64,000 nucleotides of DNA from Aeromicrobium sp. Root344 (GCF_001425755.1 NZ_LMDH01000001.1:2866852-2930851), one strand, 5' to 3'. Shown: positions 31,912-40,496, counted from the stretch's first letter. Notes: generated by a model from the sequence alone, not told the origin. Translations and numbers: made by a program.

Positions 31912-31949
31912 TCGGACACATGTTGTCCGAGTATGTCTTGATCATACTC
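31912..31949. promoter_or_regulatory. two adjacent inverted repeats, candidate Rrf2 operators
   Basis: TCGGACA-CATGT-TGTCCGA (31912-31930) and GAGTATG-TCTTGAT-CATACTC (31929-31949) are each perfect with 7-base arms and abut each other. A leftward -10 TATGAT (31946-31941) lies inside the second; the rightward TATAGT of the Rrf2 gene is at 31968-31973, next to a half-site TTCGGTGTCCGG (31955-31966). Confidence 0.75.
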
Positions 31950-31980
31950 AGATATTCGGTGTCCGGGTATAGTCGGGCCC

Positions 31981-32463
31981 ATGAAGATGTCGGCCGGAGT
32001 CGAATGGGCCCTGCACTGCTGCTCCGTGCTCAGCACCGCGAGCGCCCCGGTGCCGGCACACCGCCTGGCCGAGCTGCACGGCGTCTCCAAGACGTACCTC
32101 GCGAAGCACCTGCAGGCGCTCTCCAAGGCGGGGCTGATCCACGCGGTCGAGGGCCGAGACGGCGGCTATGAGCTGTCGCGACCCGCCTCCGAGGTCACGG
32201 TGTACGACGTCGTACGTGCGGTCGACGGCCCCGAGGCGGCGTTCCGGTGCACCGAGATCCGACAGCAGGGGCCGCTGCCGACGACGGGCGAGGCGTGCAA
32301 GGTGCCGTGCGGCATTGCCAAGGTCATGGCCGACGCCGAGCGCGCGTGGCGTGACTCGCTGCGCGGCGTGACGATCGGCGACCTCGCCGCGACGGTCGAC
32401 GCCAATCTCCCGGGCACGTGGGACACCGTGCGCCACTGGCTGGCTGCGCCGAGCACCCAGTGA
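31981..32463 (+). CDS. Rrf2 family transcriptional regulator
   Basis: Winged-helix regulator of 160 residues: HRLAELHGVSKTYLAKHLQALSKAGLI is the DNA-binding helix-turn-helix and RDGGYELSRP the wing. Cysteines 90, 106 and 110 (C-x15-C-x3-C) sit where Rrf2 members such as NsrR and IscR bind an iron-sulfur cluster, though the spacing is wider than in those. ATG 31981 has TATAGT seven bases upstream, hence leaderless. It is divergent from the NmrA-like gene and likely senses redox or thiol stress. Confidence 0.9.
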   Translation: MKMSAGVEWALHCCSVLSTASAPVPAHRLAELHGVSKTYLAKHLQALSKAGLIHAVEGRDGGYELSRPASEVTVYDVVRAVDGPEAAFRCTEIRQQGPLPTTGEACKVPCGIAKVMADAERAWRDSLRGVTIGDLAATVDANLPGTWDTVRHWLAAPSTQ

Positions 32464-32504
32464 ATTCGCACGCTGTCACTGCGATTGCGTACGATTGAGA
32501 CCAC

Positions 32505-33533
32505 ATGACTGAAGACACCACACCTGCTCACACGTTCACGATCCCGTCGAGCGTTCCGGCAGTGGCCCTGCTCGGGCCCGCCGACGAATTCCTGCGCCTC
32601 ATCGAAGACTCCTTCGAGGCGCGCATCCACGCGCGTGGCAACACCATCACGGTGACCGGATCGCCTGCCGAGGCAGCGATGGTCGAGCGCCTGCTCGACG
32701 AGCTCGTGACGATCGTGCGCACCGGCCAGAACCTCACTCGCGAGACGGTCGAGCGCAGCATCACGATGCTGCGCACCGAGACCGAGGAGAAGCCGGCCGA
32801 GGTGCTGAGCCTCAACATCTTGTCCAACCGCGGTCGCACGATCCGGCCCAAGACGGTCAACCAGAAGCGCTACGTCGACGCGATCGACAACCACACCATC
32901 GTGTTCGGCATCGGCCCGGCCGGCACCGGCAAGACCTACCTCGCGATGGCCAAGGCCGTGCAGGCGCTGCAGGCCAAGGAAGTCACCCGCATCATCTTGA
33001 CCCGACCCGCCGTCGAGGCCGGTGAGCACCTCGGCTTCCTGCCCGGCACGCTCGGCGAGAAGATCGACCCCTACCTGCGCCCGCTCTACGACGCGCTGCA
33101 CGACATGATCGACCCCGAGACGATCCCCAAGCTGCTGACGTCCGGGGTCATCGAGGTCGCACCGCTGGCCTACATGCGCGGCCGCACGCTCAACGACGCG
33201 TTCATCATCCTCGACGAGGCGCAGAACACGACGCAGGAGCAGATGAAGATGTTCCTGACGCGCCTGGGCTTCGGCTCCAAGATCGTCGTCACCGGTGACG
33301 TCACGCAGGTCGACCTGCCGTCCAGCACCAAGAGTGGACTGCGCGTCGTGCAGGACATCCTCGACGACGTGCGCGACATCCACTTCTCGCAGCTGACCGC
33401 CAACGACGTGGTCCGGCACAAGCTCGTCGGCCGCATCGTCGCGGCATACGACTCGTTCGAGGCCGACCGGCCCCAGCGCAGCCGCGTGGCCGAGGCGGGT
33501 GCAGAGCCGCATGAACGTCGACGTACTCAATGA
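32505..33533 (+). CDS. phoH: PhoH family ATPase
   Basis: Cytoplasmic ATPase linked to RNA metabolism and ribosome maturation, 342 residues. The P-loop GPAGTGKT is at 137-144, the Walker B IILDEAQN near 234-241, and GDVTQVDLP follows. A short N-terminal KH-like segment (residues 20-70) precedes it. The end overlaps the ybeY start by 23 bases, so the pair is coupled, as in most bacteria. Confidence 0.95.
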   Translation: MTEDTTPAHTFTIPSSVPAVALLGPADEFLRLIEDSFEARIHARGNTITVTGSPAEAAMVERLLDELVTIVRTGQNLTRETVERSITMLRTETEEKPAEVLSLNILSNRGRTIRPKTVNQKRYVDAIDNHTIVFGIGPAGTGKTYLAMAKAVQALQAKEVTRIILTRPAVEAGEHLGFLPGTLGEKIDPYLRPLYDALHDMIDPETIPKLLTSGVIEVAPLAYMRGRTLNDAFIILDEAQNTTQEQMKMFLTRLGFGSKIVVTGDVTQVDLPSSTKSGLRVVQDILDDVRDIHFSQLTANDVVRHKLVGRIVAAYDSFEADRPQRSRVAEAGAEPHERRRTQ

Positions 33534-33987
33534 GTCCGGCGCCGACGTCGACGTCGTCGGCCTGACCCGGCTGTGCCGCTTCACGATGCGGCGCATGCGC
33601 CTCCACCCGGCGACCGAGCTGACCGTACGCCTCGTCGACCCCGACACGATCGCCACGCTCAACGAGCAGTGGATGGGCAAGAAGGGGCCGACCGACGTGC
33701 TGTCGTTCCCGATGGACGAGCTGACGCCCGGCCGCGACGACGCCGAGAGTCCCGAGGGCTATCTCGGTGACATCGCCCTGTGCCCCCAGGTCGCCGAGCA
33801 GCAGGCGCCCGCCGCCGGTCACACGACGCAGGACGAGATCGACCTGCTGACGGTGCACGGCATCCTGCACCTCCTCGGCTACGACCACGCCGAGCCCGAG
33901 GAGCACAAGGAGATGTTCGGCATCCAGGGCCGGCTGCTGCTCGAGTGGCAGCAGGCTGCTGACGGCAAGGACCCCGAACAACCGTGA
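33511..33987 (+). CDS. ybeY: endoribonuclease YbeY (rRNA maturation factor)
   Basis: Single-strand endoribonuclease needed for 16S rRNA 3'-end maturation and 70S quality control; 158 residues. The zinc motif HGILHLLGYDH gives His116, His120 and His126. ATG 33511 lies inside the end of phoH; a GTG at 33499 is possible but has no better ribosome binding site. Confidence 0.95.
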   Translation: MNVDVLNESGADVDVVGLTRLCRFTMRRMRLHPATELTVRLVDPDTIATLNEQWMGKKGPTDVLSFPMDELTPGRDDAESPEGYLGDIALCPQVAEQQAPAAGHTTQDEIDLLTVHGILHLLGYDHAEPEEHKEMFGIQGRLLLEWQQAADGKDPEQP

Positions 33988-33997
33988 CGAGCCCACG

Positions 33998-35305
33998 ATG
34001 AGCTGGGCGCCGATCGTCGTGTCGGTGGTCCTTGCGCTGGTCGCGGGCACCCTCGCCAGCGTCGACGCGGCGATCTCCGCGTTCTCCAAGGCCCGGGCCG
34101 AGGAGCTCGAGGACGAGGGTCGCGGGGGAGCGGGCCGGCTCGCGCAGATCCTCGAGGACCCCGCGCCCTACCTCAACTCGGTGCTGCTCCTGCGCGTCGT
34201 CGCCGAGACGTCGAGCGTCGTGCTGGTCGCGCTGGTCGTCGCCGACCAGGTCGACGGGCTGTGGAGCCGGCTGCTCATCGCCGTCGGCATCATGGTCGTG
34301 GTCAGCTTCGTCCTGATCGGCGTCGGCCCCCGTACGCTCGGCCGGCAGCACGCGGAGTCCATCGCGCTCGCCTCGGCGCTCCCGGTCATCGGGCTGACCC
34401 GGCTGCTCGGCCCCATCCCGCAGCTGCTGATCCTGCTCGGCAACGCCGTGACGCCGGGCAAGGGCTTCCGCGAGGGCCCGTTCGCCTCCGAGGTCGAGGT
34501 GCGGGAGCTCGTCGACCTGGCCGCCGCGAGCTCGGTCATCGAGTCCGACGAGGGCAAGATGCTGCAGTCGGTGTTCGAGCTCGGCGACACGATCGCTCGC
34601 GAGGTCATGGTGCCTCGCACCGATCTCGTGTTCATCGAGCGCAACAAGACCCTGCGGCAGGCGATGTCGTTGGCCCTGCGCAGCGGCTACTCACGCATGC
34701 CGGTCGTCGGCGAGAACCTCGACGACATCGTGGGGATGGCCTATCTGAAGGACGTCACCAAGCGCGTCTTCGACAAGCATGACGCGGAGACCTCCGAACG
34801 CATCGAGTCGATCGCCCGGCCGTGCCTGTTCGTGCCCGACACCAAGCACGCGGACGACCTGCTCAAGGAGATGCAGGCCGAGCGCACCCACGTGGCGATC
34901 GTCGTCGACGAGTTCGGCGGCACCTCGGGGATGGTCACGATCGAGGACATCGTCGAGGAGATCGTCGGCGAGATCACCGACGAGTACGACACCGAGCCCG
35001 AGGAGAGCGAACAGCTGCCCGACGGCTCGTGGCGCCTCAGCTCGCGGTTCGAGGTCGACGACCTCGAGGACCTGTTCGACATCCCCATCGAGGACGAGGA
35101 CGTCGACTCCGTCGGCGGGCTCATGGCCAAGCATCTCGGCAAGGTCCCGATCCGTGGCAGCGTCGTGGAGGTCGAGGGCCTGAGGTTCGAGGCCGAGGGT
35201 CCGTCGGGCCGCCGCAACCGCATCGGCCGCGTCCACGTGAGTCGCATCGACCACCCCGCAGACACCACAGCATCGAGAGGTTCGGACCATGGAACTCAGT
35301 CCTGA
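33998..35305 (+). CDS. CNNM/CorC-type hemolysin family protein (DUF21-CBS-CorC_HlyC)
   Basis: Membrane protein of 435 residues. N-terminal DUF21/CNNM domain with four hydrophobic segments (residues 3-150), two CBS domains (about 205-325; MVPRTDLVFIE and HVAIVVDEFGGTSGMVTIEDIVEEI are typical), then the CorC_HlyC domain. Family members are implicated in Mg2+ or Co2+ efflux. It lies between ybeY and the cytidine-deaminase-like gene, the conserved actinobacterial order, and its end overlaps the next start by 17 bases. Confidence 0.93.
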   Translation: MSWAPIVVSVVLALVAGTLASVDAAISAFSKARAEELEDEGRGGAGRLAQILEDPAPYLNSVLLLRVVAETSSVVLVALVVADQVDGLWSRLLIAVGIMVVVSFVLIGVGPRTLGRQHAESIALASALPVIGLTRLLGPIPQLLILLGNAVTPGKGFREGPFASEVEVRELVDLAAASSVIESDEGKMLQSVFELGDTIAREVMVPRTDLVFIERNKTLRQAMSLALRSGYSRMPVVGENLDDIVGMAYLKDVTKRVFDKHDAETSERIESIARPCLFVPDTKHADDLLKEMQAERTHVAIVVDEFGGTSGMVTIEDIVEEIVGEITDEYDTEPEESEQLPDGSWRLSSRFEVDDLEDLFDIPIEDEDVDSVGGLMAKHLGKVPIRGSVVEVEGLRFEAEGPSGRRNRIGRVHVSRIDHPADTTASRGSDHGTQS

Positions 35306-35618
35306 GGACGCCAAGCTGGTGACGCTCGCGCGTGCCTCGCGAGCCCGCAACGGCGCTGCCGAGGGTGCGGCGGTGCGCGACCTCGACGGTCGTACGTACG
35401 CGGCATCGACCGTGGCGCTCGAGTCGCTCCGGGTGGCGGCGCTCGACCTCGCGGTCGCGATGGCGGTGTCGTCCGGCGCCAAGGGGCTCGAGGGTGCTGC
35501 GGTGGTGACCGACACCGCGTCGGTCGACACGACGGCCGTACGCGACCTCGCCGGCTCGGGCGTCAGCGTGTTCGTCGCCGACGCCGGTGGCACGGTGGGG
35601 GCGGTGCAGGAGTCATGA
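35289..35618 (+). CDS. cytidine-deaminase-like protein lacking the zinc ligands
   Basis: Protein of 109 residues in the slot that actinobacteria annotate as cytidine deaminase between corC and era. The fold-level pattern is visible (GRTYAASTVALESLRVAALDLAVAMAVSSG), but the CAE motif of the active site reads ALD and no PCxxC motif follows (SVDTTAVRDLAGSGVSVFV instead). It therefore cannot bind catalytic zinc in the usual way and is unlikely to deaminate cytidine. A structural or regulatory role in the era operon is possible. It overlaps era by four bases. Confidence 0.82.
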   Translation: MELSPEDAKLVTLARASRARNGAAEGAAVRDLDGRTYAASTVALESLRVAALDLAVAMAVSSGAKGLEGAAVVTDTASVDTTAVRDLAGSGVSVFVADAGGTVGAVQES

Positions 35619-36532
35619 CCGAGTTCAAGTCGGGCTTCGCCTGCTTCGTCGGCCGTCCCAACGCCGGCAAGTCCACGCTGACCAATGCCCTCGTCGGCGG
35701 CAAGATCGCCATCACCTCGTCCAAGCCGCAGACCACCCGCCACGCGATTCGCGGACTGGTCAACCGCGAGGCGGCGCAGCTCGTCCTGATCGACACCCCG
35801 GGACTGCACAAGCCGCACACGCTGCTCGGCGAACGCCTCAACGCGCTGGTCCGGTCGACGTGGTCCGAGGTCGACACGATCGGCATGTGCCTGCCCGCCA
35901 ACGAGACCGTGGGCGAAGGCGACAAGTTCCTCATCCGTGAGCTCGCGCAGATCCGCCGCAAGCCGGTCTTCGCGATCGCCACCAAGACCGATCTCGTCAA
36001 GCCCGACAAGCTGCGCGACCACCTGCTCCAGATCCAGCAGGCCGGCATCGACGCGGGCCTGCAGTGGCAGGAGATCATCCCGGTCTCGGCAGTCGCCAAC
36101 GACCAGGTCGACCTGCTCGCCGACCTGCTGATCGGCACCCTGCCCGCAGGGCCGGCGCTCTATCCCGAGGGCCAGCTCACGGACGAGCCCGAGGAGACGT
36201 TGATCGCCGAGATCATCCGCGAGGCCGCACTCGAAGGCGTACGCGACGAGCTCCCGCACTCGATCGCCGTCGTCGTCGACGAGATGGTCCCGCGTCCTGA
36301 CCGGCCCGAGGACAAGCCACTGATCGACGTACGCGTCAACGTCTACGTCGAGCGCGACAGCCAGAAGGGCATCATCATCGGCAAGCAGGGTGCCCGTCTG
36401 CGGGAGATCGGCACCAACTCGCGCTCACAGATCGAGAAGCTCCTCGGCACGCCGGTCTACCTCGACCTGCACGTCAAGGTCGCCAAGGAGTGGCAGCGCG
36501 ACCCCAAGCAGCTGCGCAAGCTCGGCTTCTGA
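35615..36532 (+). CDS. era: GTPase Era
   Basis: Ribosome-assembly GTPase binding the 3' end of 16S rRNA; 305 residues. G1 GRPNAGKS (13-20), G3 DTPG (60-63), G4 TKTD (123-126, in place of the common NKxD), and a C-terminal KH domain with GIIIGKQGARLREIG. It is the last gene of the phoH-ybeY-corC-cdd-like-era cluster. Confidence 0.97.
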   Translation: MTEFKSGFACFVGRPNAGKSTLTNALVGGKIAITSSKPQTTRHAIRGLVNREAAQLVLIDTPGLHKPHTLLGERLNALVRSTWSEVDTIGMCLPANETVGEGDKFLIRELAQIRRKPVFAIATKTDLVKPDKLRDHLLQIQQAGIDAGLQWQEIIPVSAVANDQVDLLADLLIGTLPAGPALYPEGQLTDEPEETLIAEIIREAALEGVRDELPHSIAVVVDEMVPRPDRPEDKPLIDVRVNVYVERDSQKGIIIGKQGARLREIGTNSRSQIEKLLGTPVYLDLHVKVAKEWQRDPKQLRKLGF

Positions 36533-36553
36533 CCGTCAGCTCGCCAGCCGGGA

Positions 36554-36991
36554 TCAGGCTGCTTCGGCCTTGCGCAGCACCGACTTCAGCTGCTTGCCGA
36601 GTGCGCTGGCGCCGACGACCGGGATCAGCGCGCCGATCAGCTTGCCCTTGAGCGAGTTGCCCTTGCGGGTCAGGACGACGTGCACGTCCGTGCCGCCGTT
36701 CGCCGCCGTGAGCTCGTACAGCCATCCGCTGCCGGGTCCCCAGAGGTTGGACTCGACCGTGTCGACCGTGACGGTGCCGGCGGTGCTGTCCCACGCGTAG
36801 TGGCTGCGTTCCCAGCCCATCGAGTTGCCCTCGGTGACGTCGGCCGTGGTGGCGCCGAGCTCGTGCACCGTGAAGTGCGCGTCGTCGATGTTCGGCCACT
36901 TCTCCGGCCGCTCGGGGCCGAAGTCGGTCAGCAGGCCGAGGACCTCGCCCGGCGACAGCGTCGTGTGAACCGTGAACTGGGTCTTGGGCAT
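36554..36991 (-). CDS. SRPBCC family protein (polyketide cyclase/START-like)
   Basis: Small soluble protein of 145 residues beginning FTVHTTLSPGEVLGLLTDF and with the beta-grasp/helix pattern of SRPBCC ligand-binding proteins. The ligand is unknown. It is convergent to era with a 21-base gap. A basic C-terminal helix (LGKQLKSVLRKAEAA) is present. Confidence 0.82.
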   Translation of the reverse strand: MPKTQFTVHTTLSPGEVLGLLTDFGPERPEKWPNIDDAHFTVHELGATTADVTEGNSMGWERSHYAWDSTAGTVTVDTVESNLWGPGSGWLYELTAANGGTDVHVVLTRKGNSLKGKLIGALIPVVGASALGKQLKSVLRKAEAA

Positions 36992-37071
36992 GCTGCATCC
37001 TTCGCCTCGTGCGGCCGAATGTGCCGGTGCACTCGATCCTCTCGCAGATGCGGTCGTCCCGGTGGTGGATC

Positions 37072-37338
37072 TCAGCGGACGTCGAAACCGCGGATGCCTT
37101 CAGGTTCCTCGTCGGTCACGTCGACTGCCTCGACCTCGGCACGTGGCGGGCCTTGTCGGCACCAGTCGACCAGCGCCGTGACGGCCCCGCTCTCGCCCTC
37201 GAACGCCGCCTCGACGGCGCCGTCCGGCCGGTTGGCGACCCAGCCTGCGACGCCGAGCCTCGAAGCCTCCTGCTGGCACGAGGCCCTGAAGAAGACGCCC
37301 TGCACGGCCCCGTGCACCACGACGCGTCGGCGGATCAT
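37072..37338 (-). CDS. acyP: acylphosphatase
   Basis: Small hydrolase of carboxyl-phosphate bonds, 88 residues. The substrate-binding loop is VQGVFFRAS (Arg23 region) and the catalytic Asn lies in GWVANRPDGAVEAAFEG, as in active acylphosphatases. ATG 37338 is only 25 bases from the divergent GTG start of the next gene, so the promoters overlap. Confidence 0.93.
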   Translation of the reverse strand: MIRRRVVVHGAVQGVFFRASCQQEASRLGVAGWVANRPDGAVEAAFEGESGAVTALVDWCRQGPPRAEVEAVDVTDEEPEGIRGFDVR

Positions 37339-37363
37339 CGCTCCAGCGTATTGGGCTCCCCGC

Positions 37364-38167
37364 GTGGACCGCCGCCTCGAGCTCGTCGCCGACTGCAGCA
37401 GCTGCTTCGGGCTGTGCTGCGTGGCACTCGCCTTCGAGAAGTCGGCGGACTTCCCGATCGACAAGTCGCCCGGTGAGCCGTGCGTCAACCTGGCAACCGA
37501 CTTCAGCTGCGGGATCCACGCATCCCTCCGCGACGAGGGATTCCGCGGCTCCGCCGTGTACGACTGCTTCGGCGCCGGCCAACGCATCGCCCAGCACACG
37601 TTCGGCGGCACGAGCTGGCGTGAGGCGCCGGAGACCTCCGCCGCGATGTTCGCTGCTCTCCCGGTCATGCGCCAGCTGCACGAGATGCTCTGGTATCTCG
37701 CTGAGGCGCTCACCGTGCCCGCCGCCGAGCAGCTGCGCCCCGACCTCGAGATCGCGTACGCCGAGACCGAGGCCCTCGCGCGTACGGACGCCGGCGCGCT
37801 GGCGGCGCTCAGCCTCCCGGGTCACCGGGCCGTGGTCGATCCGTTGCTGCAGCGCACGAGTGAGCTCGTACGGGCCGAGCACCGCGGGCCCGAGCGCCGC
37901 GGAGCCGACCTGATCGGCGCCAAGCTCGCGAAGTCGGACCTGCGTGGCGCGAACCTGCGTGGCGCGTTGCTCATCGCAGCGGACCTGCGGGACGCGGATC
38001 TCCGGGCGGCAGACCTCATCGGCGCCGATCTGAGAGACGCCGACCTCGGTGGCGCGGACCTGACCGGCAGCCTGTTCCTCACCCAGACCCAGGTCAACTC
38101 GGCGCGGGGGAGCGTACGCACGAAGATCCCCAGCGTGCTCGTGCGACCTGAGCACTGGGCAGGGTAG
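37364..38167 (+). CDS. Cys-rich N-terminal domain fused to pentapeptide repeats
   Basis: Protein of 267 residues. The first 60 residues hold a Cys-rich, YkgJ-like metal-chelating cluster (CSSCFGLCC ... CVNLATDFSC), the middle is helical, and residues from about 180 form a right-handed beta-helix of pentapeptide repeats (ADLIG AKLAK SDLRG ANLRG ...), some six to nine coils. Pentapeptide repeats mimic DNA in Qnr/MfpA-type gyrase protectors, but here the metal-binding domain differs, so I do not assign that role. The GTG start at 37364 is inferred from the conserved N-terminus. Confidence 0.78.
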   Translation: MDRRLELVADCSSCFGLCCVALAFEKSADFPIDKSPGEPCVNLATDFSCGIHASLRDEGFRGSAVYDCFGAGQRIAQHTFGGTSWREAPETSAAMFAALPVMRQLHEMLWYLAEALTVPAAEQLRPDLEIAYAETEALARTDAGALAALSLPGHRAVVDPLLQRTSELVRAEHRGPERRGADLIGAKLAKSDLRGANLRGALLIAADLRDADLRAADLIGADLRDADLGGADLTGSLFLTQTQVNSARGSVRTKIPSVLVRPEHWAG

Positions 38168-38176
38168 GAAGGACAC

Positions 38177-39196
38177 ATGGAGGCTGTCGACGCGCTCAAG
38201 GAGATCGGGTTCTGGCTCGAGCGGGAGCTCGCCAAGACCTACCGGGTCGAGGCCTTCCGCAAGGCCGCGGCTGCGATCGAGCACCTGTCACCGGACGAGC
38301 TCAGCCGGCAGGTGAAGGACGGCAGCCTCAAACGCGTGAAGGGGATCGGTGACCGTACGTTCGGGATCATCGCCGAGGCTGTGGCGGGCGACGTGCCCGG
38401 CTACCTCGTCGATCTGCGGGAGCGAGGTCAGAAGCCTCTTGCGGCGGGTGGCACCACGCTGAGGGCCAAGCTGCGCGGCGACCTGCACAGCCACTCCAAC
38501 TGGTCCGACGGAGGCTCGTCGATCGCCGAGATGGCCCGGGCGGCGGTGTGGCGTGGCCGGGACTACCAGGTCATGAGCGACCACTCGCCCCGGCTGACGA
38601 TCGCCAACGGGCTCAGTGCCGAGCGGCTCGCCGAGCAGCTCGACGTGATCGCCGAGGTCGATGCCGAGCACGACGACCTGCGGCTGCTCAGCGGCATCGA
38701 GGTCGACATCCTCGACGACGGCGAGCTGGACCAGACCGACGAGATGCTGGGGCGGCTGGACGTCGTCGTCGCGAGCGTGCACTCCAAGCTCAAGATGGAC
38801 CGCGACCTGATGACCCGGCGGATGGTCAACGCGATCGCCAACCCCCACACCAACGTGCTCGGACACTGCACCGGGCGCCTTGTCGCGGGGTCGCGTGGTG
38901 GCCGCGACCAGTCGCGGTTCGACCCTGAGATCGTGTTCGCCGCGTGCGAGAAGTTCGACGTCGCGGTCGAGATCAACTCCCGGCCGGAGCGTCGCGATCC
39001 GCCGAGCCGGCTGATCCAGATCGCGCTCGACTACGGCTGCCTCTTCGCGATCAACACGGACGCGCACGCGCCTGGGCAGCTCGACTTCCTCGACTACGGT
39101 GCCGAACGCGCGGCGGCCAACAAGGTGCCGGCGTCCCGCATCGTCACGACCTGGCCCGTCGAGCGCCTGCTGGAATGGTCACACGCGAAACGTTGA
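38177..39196 (+). CDS. PHP-domain phosphoesterase with N-terminal helix-hairpin-helix (PolX-like)
   Basis: Protein of 339 residues resembling the C-terminal half of family X polymerases. An N-terminal helix-hairpin-helix module (VKDGSLKRVKGIGDRTFGII, about 46-65) is followed by a PHP domain starting GDLHSHSNWSDGG (101-113), with metal ligands also in DHSPRLTI, GIEVDIL, ASVHSKL and NTDAHAP. The nucleotidyltransferase core of PolX is absent, so it is a phosphoesterase or exonuclease-like DNA-repair protein. ATG 38177 follows AGGAAGGAC. Confidence 0.88.
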   Translation: MEAVDALKEIGFWLERELAKTYRVEAFRKAAAAIEHLSPDELSRQVKDGSLKRVKGIGDRTFGIIAEAVAGDVPGYLVDLRERGQKPLAAGGTTLRAKLRGDLHSHSNWSDGGSSIAEMARAAVWRGRDYQVMSDHSPRLTIANGLSAERLAEQLDVIAEVDAEHDDLRLLSGIEVDILDDGELDQTDEMLGRLDVVVASVHSKLKMDRDLMTRRMVNAIANPHTNVLGHCTGRLVAGSRGGRDQSRFDPEIVFAACEKFDVAVEINSRPERRDPPSRLIQIALDYGCLFAINTDAHAPGQLDFLDYGAERAAANKVPASRIVTTWPVERLLEWSHAKR

Positions 39197-39252
39197 CGCC
39201 TTCTCGCCCATACAAGGCCGTGCTGTCCGGGACTGGGAGCACGGGCTCGGAC

Positions 39253-39972
39253 TCAGTGGAGGCTCTGGGCGAGCTCTGAGACCGTGACCTGGGTGGGCGG
39301 CGTCGCGTCTCGCCCGGTGACCTCGTCGTAGACGTCGATCAGGCGCGTCAGGTCCTTGACCATGCGCCGGGCCCGCGCCGGCTCGTTGCCGCAGTCGGCG
39401 CGGCACTCACCAGACGCGGCCACGCGGTGCGCAACGACGAGGGCCTTGGCGGCGTACGCCTCGGCGGGCTCGAGATCCGGTGTCATGACGAACGCGAACA
39501 CCCGCGACGCGTTGAGGTGGAAGCTCGTGTGCGCGGCGTCCAGGTCGCCAGGCTGCCGCGGACAGGCCATCGCCTCGTCGATTGCCCGGCGTACGTCGGT
39601 GGAGTCGCCTTCGCGGCTCAACCAGGCCTCCGCCTCGTCGATCGCGCCGGTGACGCGGCTCCGCGCTCCCGGCTCCAGCAGCGCCGTGACCTGGCGCGCC
39701 TGCTCGATGCGGAGGCTGGCGCGCAGCTCTGGCGAGTCCTCCGTCGTCCCGAACAGGCGGCCGATCAACGGCACCAGACGTGGGCGGTCGCCGTCACGCA
39801 GGAGGTCGTTCGTGGTCCTGGCCTCGTGGGCCAGCATCGGGTGGGTGCACTCGGGTCGGTCGCTCCACGCCTCGCCGGCGAGCAGCGCGACGTACTCCAT
39901 CACGCACGCCTCGCCGTGATCGGCGTCGTGGGAGCCGGCGGACAACGTCGGCAGGGCCTCAGGCACGTTCAT
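39253..39972 (-). CDS. conserved hypothetical Cys-containing protein
   Basis: Predicted soluble, mostly helical protein of about 239 residues. Recognisable blocks are HGEACVMEYVALLAGEAWSD, CTHPMLAHEARTTND and CRADCGNEPARARRM; the paired cysteines could bind metal. I do not recognise a named family. ATG 39972 has GGAGG seven bases upstream; GTG 39978 is in frame but too close to the same site. Nothing nearby suggests its pathway. Confidence 0.6.
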   Translation of the reverse strand: MNVPEALPTLSAGSHDADHGEACVMEYVALLAGEAWSDRPECTHPMLAHEARTTNDLLRDGDRPRLVPLIGRLFGTTEDSPELRASLRIEQARQVTALLEPGARSRVTGAIDEAEAWLSREGDSTDVRRAIDEAMACPRQPGDLDAAHTSFHLNASRVFAFVMTPDLEPAEAYAAKALVVAHRVAASGECRADCGNEPARARRMVKDLTRLIDVYDEVTGRDATPPTQVTVSELAQSLH

Positions 39973-40010
39973 CGTCACCCCTCCAGTGTCCCGCGTGCGT
40001 CAAGCCGCAG

Positions 40011-40496
40011 TCATTCCATCAGCAACGCCGCGAGGGTGCCGCCGAGGTCTCGTGCTGCCTCGAGGTCGGCGTCGGCGACGTCCCCCATGATCTCGAGGAT
40101 CTCGGCGGACTGCGTCCACGCCAGTGCCTGCACGATGCTCCGCACGGATCGCACGGCACCGGTCGTGTCGTAGCGGCCATGCACCCACAGTCCGTACGGC
40201 TTCTTGCCGTCGGCGCCCCGGCCCGCAGAACCGTCCTCCGCGAGCGACCCACCCGCCTCGAGGAAAATGGTGTCGAAGAAGTGCTTGAGGGCCCCGCTCA
40301 TGTAGCCGAAGTTCGCGCTGGTGCCGAGCAGGTAGCCGTCAGCGCCGAGCACATCGTCGGCGTTGGCCTCCAGCGCCGGACGAATGATGACGTCCACGCC
40401 TTCGATGGCGTCATCCGTCGCACCTTCGACCACGGCGTCGGTGATCCGTCGCAGGTTCGGCGTAGGGGAGTGGTGGACGATCAGCAACCGTGCCAT
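40011..40496 (-). CDS. flavodoxin/NAD(P)H-quinone-oxidoreductase-like flavoprotein
   Basis: FMN-binding protein of 161 residues. The phosphate loop is VHHSPTPNLRRI at the N-terminus and GTSANFGYMSGALKHFFD in the second FMN loop resembles WrbA/NADPH-dependent reductase proteins. The electron partner is unknown. Confidence 0.82.
   Translation of the reverse strand: MARLLIVHHSPTPNLRRITDAVVEGATDDAIEGVDVIIRPALEANADDVLGADGYLLGTSANFGYMSGALKHFFDTIFLEAGGSLAEDGSAGRGADGKKPYGLWVHGRYDTTGAVRSVRSIVQALAWTQSAEILEIMGDVADADLEAARDLGGTLAALLME

Noticed and set aside
37364-38167. MfpA/Qnr-type gyrase protection protein
   Set aside because: The pentapeptide stack is short and preceded by a Cys-rich domain absent from MfpA/Qnr, so the name would be unsupported.
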